A DNA stretch of 64,000 nucleotides from Atherinomorus stipes. Lineage: Eukaryota > Chordata > Actinopteri > Atheriniformes > Atherinidae. The notes under the pieces are model-generated. The model was not told where the DNA came from. It saw nothing but the letters and a program-made list of their open reading frames with translations, and did not search any database. The DNA is taken from positions 248,001-312,000 of the forward strand of contig JALJCO010001037.1 of assembly GCA_023101725.1 (NCBI GenBank). The letters run 5' to 3'. Positions 44,365 through 64,000 of this stretch are shown one piece after another (within the stretch, counting starts at the first letter, position 1; each line of letters begins with the position of its first letter). The translations under genes and the position numbers were made by a program.

Positions 44365-47300
44365 CTTTAATGCATTATTACTTTTATTTGTTTCAGGTTA
44401 CTTTGGGACTTTAATGGAAGGGTGCAAACATTTTATCCATGACCAGTTAAACTTAGTTTTCATGCCTTAAAGTTCAACTAAAAGAGGCAGCGTTGCAGAT
44501 ATATTTAAATGAAAGAAACACACTCAAAAAAAAAATCAGCCGAGCAAGTTCAAACAGCACGAACATTTTATTTCTAATTCAACAAGCAGATGCTTGTTCC
44601 TCGTTACACAGCTATCCTCCACAAATCTGTGGGTGTTTTATTTATTTATTTCGAGAACTGAGCGGTGGTGCTTGTTGTTGTACACCGACCAAACAAAACA
44701 CTGTAAACACCAAGCAGCCACAGTTTAACAAGGCTTCAAGACGAGTGAGATCGGGTTTTTCTAGTGACTGATGGTGTGAAAAGTGCGACTGAACATTCAG
44801 TTAAAACTGGTGACTCATGAACATGTAAGAAAGTGGCTCAGTGTTGGTAGAAAATGCAGTGAAACCTGCAGAAACTGTCTGTGCAGGAGCAAGAAAGAAA
44901 AATGATGGGAAAAATCTAACATTCTCACACACACACACACAAAAGAGAGTTGTCATTTAAACCAGGGATGTTCGAGTCTGAAAGGACATGTTCGTGAAAA
45001 CCGGGAGGTTTTAGTGTAATGCAGCCAAATATCTGAAAGAGACATTTTAAATTTATCTTAACATAACTTTAAAACTCTGTTTATGAAAAGCAGAGCTGCA
45101 GGTTTTTTCAGGTAGCCTGATGAAAATGTGAACAGAAGTCCTTTCCCACCACTTATAAATTAAAAATATTGACAAAGTGTCTCATAATCATGAGATTTAG
45201 TCATAATTATGATATTAAAAGTCAATTTAATTTATCAAATGACCCTTTATTTCATAATGATTTTTAAAAAATATAATTATAACTAAATCTCAATCTTCTC
45301 ACCATCTTTTTCTCAATTATGACTTTATTATCTCCTAATTCTGACTTTAAATCTCAGTTCTGACTTTTTATCTTTAACTCCTGGTTATGACTAATGTCAT
45401 AATTAAGACATTTTCTGTCAGAATTATGAGGCATTTGATAATATTTCTAATTTACAAGTGGCAGGAATGGCTCTCCATACATTTGGTAGAAAAAAGAAGA
45501 CCATTCTGAATTTGCTGCCATCCCTGGACAAATGCAAACATACTCATTTTTACTTGAAAGTAAGAACAAAAAGATCCGACATCAATCTTGAAACAATAAA
45601 ATGAACTCATACAAAATAAAAACATCATGTTGACAAGTTAAAGGCTAATAAAACAGCTGATGCTGAACTGCACTATACAGCCAAACTTTCATATATTACA
45701 ATTTATATGATACAAATGTTTTAAAGAGCAGGTTACGCTTTACGTCTGCCTTTTAACAAGCACTGCGGCCATTTTTAGTTGGTTTAAACTGATATTTTTC
45801 CTTTTCTCAACCAGGAATGCAGTATATTTTGTTTCTTTCAGCTTGCAAAAGGCAGCAGCAACGCATGACCGGACATACAAACAGAAGCTGTGGTTTTCTG
45901 TTCCCACTGAGAAGTGAAAATGTTAATGCTCAAATCTAAAGCTAGGTTTACAATCACCTGGAAAGGAGCTGTGCTTGATTGTTGTGTTACTGCTGTGACT
46001 GGTGTACGAAGCTTCGACTGCCCGTTAATACATTTAAAAACATTTAATTAGACTGCATCGTCTCACCAGAACAGACACCCACACTTCGTTCTGATAACTC
46101 GGCTGATAACATACAAACACAACACACAAGTGACAGAACAATCTCTCATTCCCCAAAACGCAGCTTTGGCTGAGTGGTTTGTGGCAGCAAAGCTGGAGTA
46201 CCGTAACAAAGAGATGCTGACAGAACCCTCACACCGACTCCACCCTGAAGATGCAGCCAGAAATTAAAAAACAAGGTTTTACAATCATCACGTTTCGACC
46301 CAACGGGAGCGGGCATCAGAGCGAAGGATTACATCACAGGAATCTGCCCCATTTCTGGTTGAATGAAATCAGTTTTTACGATAAGTATGTAGCTTTGTAC
46401 GCCTGTTGGATTCATTTTAATGAACGCCATGGCAGCACTTAATGCTTCAATTCTCAGTTTCTTTTGGAAAATGAGCAGAATCTACCTGAAAATGTTAGAA
46501 ACTAGAGACCAAAAATGACACAAAACAATCGGTCCTCCTTTCTGTGTGAAATGAATCAGTAATGATAGTGAAAAGCCGGGAAATGAAACCAGATTTCTTC
46601 AGGAATAGCAGGTCAAATCCCTGGAAATGTTCCTTGTAGCCTTTGGGGCCTGATACTGTGCCTCAGTATTCGTATTACTAAAACAGCAGCAGAGGTAATG
46701 ACACTTCTGAGGACACGGTGTTGTTTTTTCCCCACACCTTATAACTGTGCAGAAACAGAAACACTAAAGCCCTCCTGACTTCTGTGGCTGGCTCACAGCT
46801 TCACTAAAAGGAGAACCATTCTGCCTGAACACAAACCAGAACGAAAGCCCAACTGTGGCGATACAGGAGCGATTTAGGCATAAACAGTTTTTAACGCTGC
46901 GTGTCCCGACTCTGGATCAGGATCCATCAGGTTGGGTTAAATTCAGCGGCTCTAGAGCAGCTGGAACAGATCCACCATGAAGACAAACCAACACTGTAAA
47001 CTAGGGAAATTTCAAGGACCCTGTATGATCGAGTCAGAACACGAACAATTCAGCCTGACTGATTTAACAAAGATCTGTTATAACTAGATTAAAGCCGGTC
47101 TATTGACCTTTCACTGCTAATCTGCTGCAGCAGTGAAGATGGAAACCTGCAGTACAAACTGGGTCTGAAGGGTTTATATATATATGTGTGTACTTAGTGA
47201 GATTAAACTTTTCTTTTTACTCTAATTTTCCAGGTCCTTTCTCTTCCAGCTATCAATAGCGAGGAAACTAAATTCATGTTCAGGTTAATAGTCACGATGC

Positions 47301-48109
47301 TCTCAGGAGAAGCAGCACTGGTACGAAACCAGCTCTGCTGCCACTTACTGAAAACATCCCCAGTATCCGTCAGGATCAGTGGCCATATTCAACCACTCCT
47401 TCGGTTAATTCTGCTAATAAAACACCTAAACACTGAGAAAACCTTCCCTCCAAAGGATCTTTATTCTAAATCAACAATAAAGACTAAATTGTAACAGCTA
47501 GTGGTTCTTTATGAAAACAAAGAAAAATAAACGGGTGCATTACTCCAACCAGCGCCAAACCAACATCGTAGAAAACAGCGAAGGTCCTCCAAGTTAAATA
47601 GAAAAAAAGGGCCAAACAGATCAGAAAAGGTTCGAGACTCCAGAGAACTGTGTTGACTTTTTTAAATGAGGGAATTGACATGAAGCAGGTCGTCGACAAA
47701 TTACCAGATTATCTCCTGAAATGCACAAAGCAGCAAACACACGAGATGAGGAGGGGTGACGGCTCTGCTGTTAGTGGCACAGATTAGATTTGCTGTATTG
47801 CAGCTTTTATCAGCATCAAGCAGATACTGCACATGCAGTCTCACAAAACCTTTAGTTTCAATGTTTGTGCTTTTCAGTCAGTGGAACAGACTGTTCTTCA
47901 GGATAGTGAAGAATCACTTCCCCACACACACACACACACACACACAAAAGAAAAGAACAAACATCCTGTTTGTACTTGTGGTGGTTTAGAGAAGGTTACA
48001 GAAGGTTGGATCAGATCAAAGCCCAGAAACCAGGTGTGAGAAAGTAACTCCTGCAGGTTTAAAAGACAGCTGTGAACAGTCCGTTTCATCCCATCAGTAA
48101 TGTGACAGC

Positions 48110-48147
<38 letters not shown>

Positions 48148-48244
48148 GATGAAACTTAGCTTCTTACAGCTGTTATCTAAACCTAAGAAAAGGTGTTTAA
48201 TACCAAGCTCAGACTCAGGGTTTGACAGTATGATGAGGAGGAGG
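44365..48244 (-). other. Downstream of wdr37: probable long 3' UTR in part, plus simple repeats
   Basis: No second gene recognised. Vertebrate wdr37 mRNAs have long 3' UTRs, so part of this is likely transcribed. Candidate - strand AATAAA signals exist (for example tttatttattt at 44640-44650), but none can be chosen. Contains CA/AC microsatellites at 44928-44942, 47924-47946 and 48113-48144. Confidence 0.4.
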
Positions 48245-62766
<14,522 letters not shown>

Positions 62767-62794
62767 CCCTTCGTACAAACCTGATTAAACCGTC

Positions 62795-64000
62795 CTGAAA
62801 GTAGAAAGCCAGTTGGAAAGGGTGATCAAAATGATGAGCAGAAGAAATCTTGTTTTAAACAAGCAGGAGGTGGGGCAGCCACGAGATGCAAATCATTCAC
62901 TCGACAACCTCATTCAGCAAAAAAACATCGGACGAATTCACAGAGCTTGGCAGTGGCTGCAGTTGGCAGTCTCCAAGTGTCAATGTGTGAAATGACAAAG
63001 TAATTAAGTGTGAAAACATGCTGTCACTGAATGTTTACACTGGACAAACCCCTTCAGTGGATATCTTAAGGTGAAACAAAAGGGATAGAAACTGAGAAAA
63101 AAACAATATCTGCTTCCAACATTTTGGCAAAGGGTTGAGAAACTTGGAGAAAAGATTTTTATTTAACTTAAACAGGTAAATCCTACTGAGATACAGTCTC
63201 TTTTGCAAGGGAGACTTTCTTAACTTGCATGTCTTAAGACATATGATTATGATATGATAAAAGATATGATTACAGTGGGTAAGAACAATTTTTTTAACCC
63301 TTTGTTTCCCTTAATTCAGCAATACCAAAAACCAATTTGTTTGCTTTTCATGGCACTGGACCACAAACTAAGCTGCAGCTATCATTTTCAACAAGAATTT
63401 GCATGTTTTCATGAGGCTGCAACAATGTACTTTTAAACCAGTCAATCTGCCAGCACATTTAGTTTCATTGAAAAGTGACATCTTTTATGGGCTCATGTTG
63501 TTTTAAATTGATTTTTCAATTCTGTCCTTTCATTTCCCATTAGTTCATTTCATTGCCCAAGATGATGATGAGCAATGCTGGATGAAAACAGATTGCTAAT
63601 TTTAATCCAGAGTTCAGAGGCGGGTAAGAAAAAATACTGCAAATAATAATGGCCAAGCAGAAATAAGCCAGAAGTACCCAGAGAGAAACAAAGCAATGCA
63701 CAAAATAAGACAAGGGAAAATTAATATGGATAGTATAATGAATACTGTTCACAGATTTCATGCTTCATTAGCCCTTGTTTAAAATGAGCATCTAAGAAGT
63801 AATAAATGGAAAAGCAGTGGCATGCTCATCCCAGAATTTACCTTTATTACCAACAACACAGCTTGTACAAATGCTGTGCATCTACTTGGCACCTCAACAA
63901 CTAAAAACTGGCACCAGCATCAGCCATGAATCAGCACTAGGTAGCAATGGTGCAAAGAAGGGAACAGTAGCTTTTGAATCTCCAACAAGGAGTTTTTGGA
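62795..64000. other. Upstream of wdr37 coding exon 1; no gene recognised
   Basis: Presumably intron between the first non-coding exon and coding exon 1, since an acceptor-like ctactttcag precedes 62794. No CpG-rich promoter is visible up to the window end. Confidence 0.5.

Overview
The window is vertebrate, most likely teleost (percomorph-type) fish DNA. Three things point there: multi-exon genes with GT-AG introns, a dense load of small DNA transposons and LINE remnants, and a multigene family of TRIM E3 ligases of the fish-specific finTRIM / TRIM16-like type. I worked from the sequence alone. Family names rest on recognised protein motifs, not on a database search.

Left part (1-39.2 kb): a tandem array of finTRIM-type genes. 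Each full copy is one uninterrupted reading frame of about 555 codons: C3HC4 RING, two B-boxes, a long coiled coil and a C-terminal PRY-SPRY (B30.2) domain. Four copies look intact, all on the + strand (3953-5617, 9925-11586, 26321-27988, 30319-31986). One + copy has a single-base frameshift in the SPRY part (15003-16662). One is an isolated SPRY piece (18368-18994). The last, on the - strand (39144-36674), is split by an ~800-bp low-complexity insertion flanked by a short direct repeat. The 3' flank of a further copy is visible at the very start of the window, so the array continues to the left. The flanking DNA is duplicated with the genes. Five copies share an upstream block of about 300-430 bp carrying a ZNF143/THAP11-like motif and an ETS-like TTCC site. 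The B-box2/coiled-coil segment is almost identical between copies while the SPRY differs, as expected for gene conversion in the middle and diversifying recognition at the end.

Middle (39.2-48.2 kb): no protein gene recognised. It holds microsatellites, a short GGGCGTG minisatellite, several palindromic mini-transposons, and probably the 3' UTR of the next gene.

Right part (48.2-64 kb): a single-copy gene on the - strand, wdr37, resolved here into 13 coding exons that join in frame to exactly 494 codons plus stop. Its promoter and any upstream non-coding exon lie beyond 62.8 kb or outside the window. Introns carry hAT-like and Tc1-like miniature elements, two of which contain the palindrome TCTCGCGAGA.

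The finTRIM genes are presumably cytoplasmic ubiquitin ligases of innate/antiviral defence. wdr37 is an unrelated, conserved WD40 gene that happens to border the array.
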